6,384 nucleotides of DNA. Origin: Chlamydiota bacterium. Its GTDB lineage: Bacteria > Chlamydiota > Chlamydiia > Chlamydiales > SLFE01. The position numbers and the translations under genes are program-made. Shown here piece by piece: positions 6,373-6,384 of this stretch (position 1 is its first letter; each line of letters begins with the position of its first letter). The stretch covers positions 1-6,384 of the forward strand of contig JAAKFL010000111.1 in NCBI GenBank assembly GCA_011065065.1, given 5' to 3'. The notes below the pieces were generated by a model that saw nothing but the letters and a program-made list of their open reading frames with translations, ran no database searches and had not been told where the DNA came from.

Positions 6373-6384
6373 GAAAGACCTTCT

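Noticed and set aside
1..6384. CRISPR array, tRNA, rRNA, insertion sequence or toxin-antitoxin pair
   Set aside because: No regularly spaced repeats, no tRNA-like cloverleaf, no transposase and no small gene pair were seen on either strand.

Overview
The window looks like a chromosomal segment of a bacterium. The best guess is an environmental, amoeba-associated member of the Chlamydiota. This rests on recalled gene order (xseA-xseB-dxs contiguous, without the ispA gene that sits between xseB and dxs in many Proteobacteria), on the style of the Dxs protein, and on a neighbouring gene with a eukaryote-like domain. It is an inference, not a database result.

Positions 1-167 are non-coding. They hold a short CTTCGCG-rich tandem repeat near the left edge and a small perfect hairpin downstream of nadK. 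Positions 168-4523 hold a tight four-gene block on the minus strand, transcribed in the order xseA, xseB, dxs, nadK. Neighbouring genes overlap by 20 bp (xseA/xseB) and 4 bp (xseB/dxs, an ATGA junction) or are 6 bp apart (dxs/nadK), so this is almost certainly one operon with translational coupling. It encodes both subunits of exonuclease VII (DNA repair), DXP synthase (entry step of the MEP isoprenoid pathway) and NAD kinase (NADP supply, which the reductive MEP enzyme Dxr needs).

Positions 4524-4689 form an AT-rich divergent intergenic region. It has a plausible promoter for the operon placed so close to the xseA ATG that the mRNA may be leaderless, and a plausible promoter, a 7-bp inverted repeat and a strong Shine-Dalgarno sequence for the gene on the plus strand.

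Positions 4690-6372 encode a 560-residue, lysine-rich, probably mainly helical soluble protein. It has no signal peptide or membrane segment and is more AT-rich than the operon. Its C-terminal third (about residues 325-500) resembles by eye the catalytic core of eukaryotic Ras guanine nucleotide exchange factors (RasGEF/CDC25 homology domain). This is the most interesting item: a candidate secreted effector acting on host small GTPases. The fold assignment is moderate and the function is inferred.
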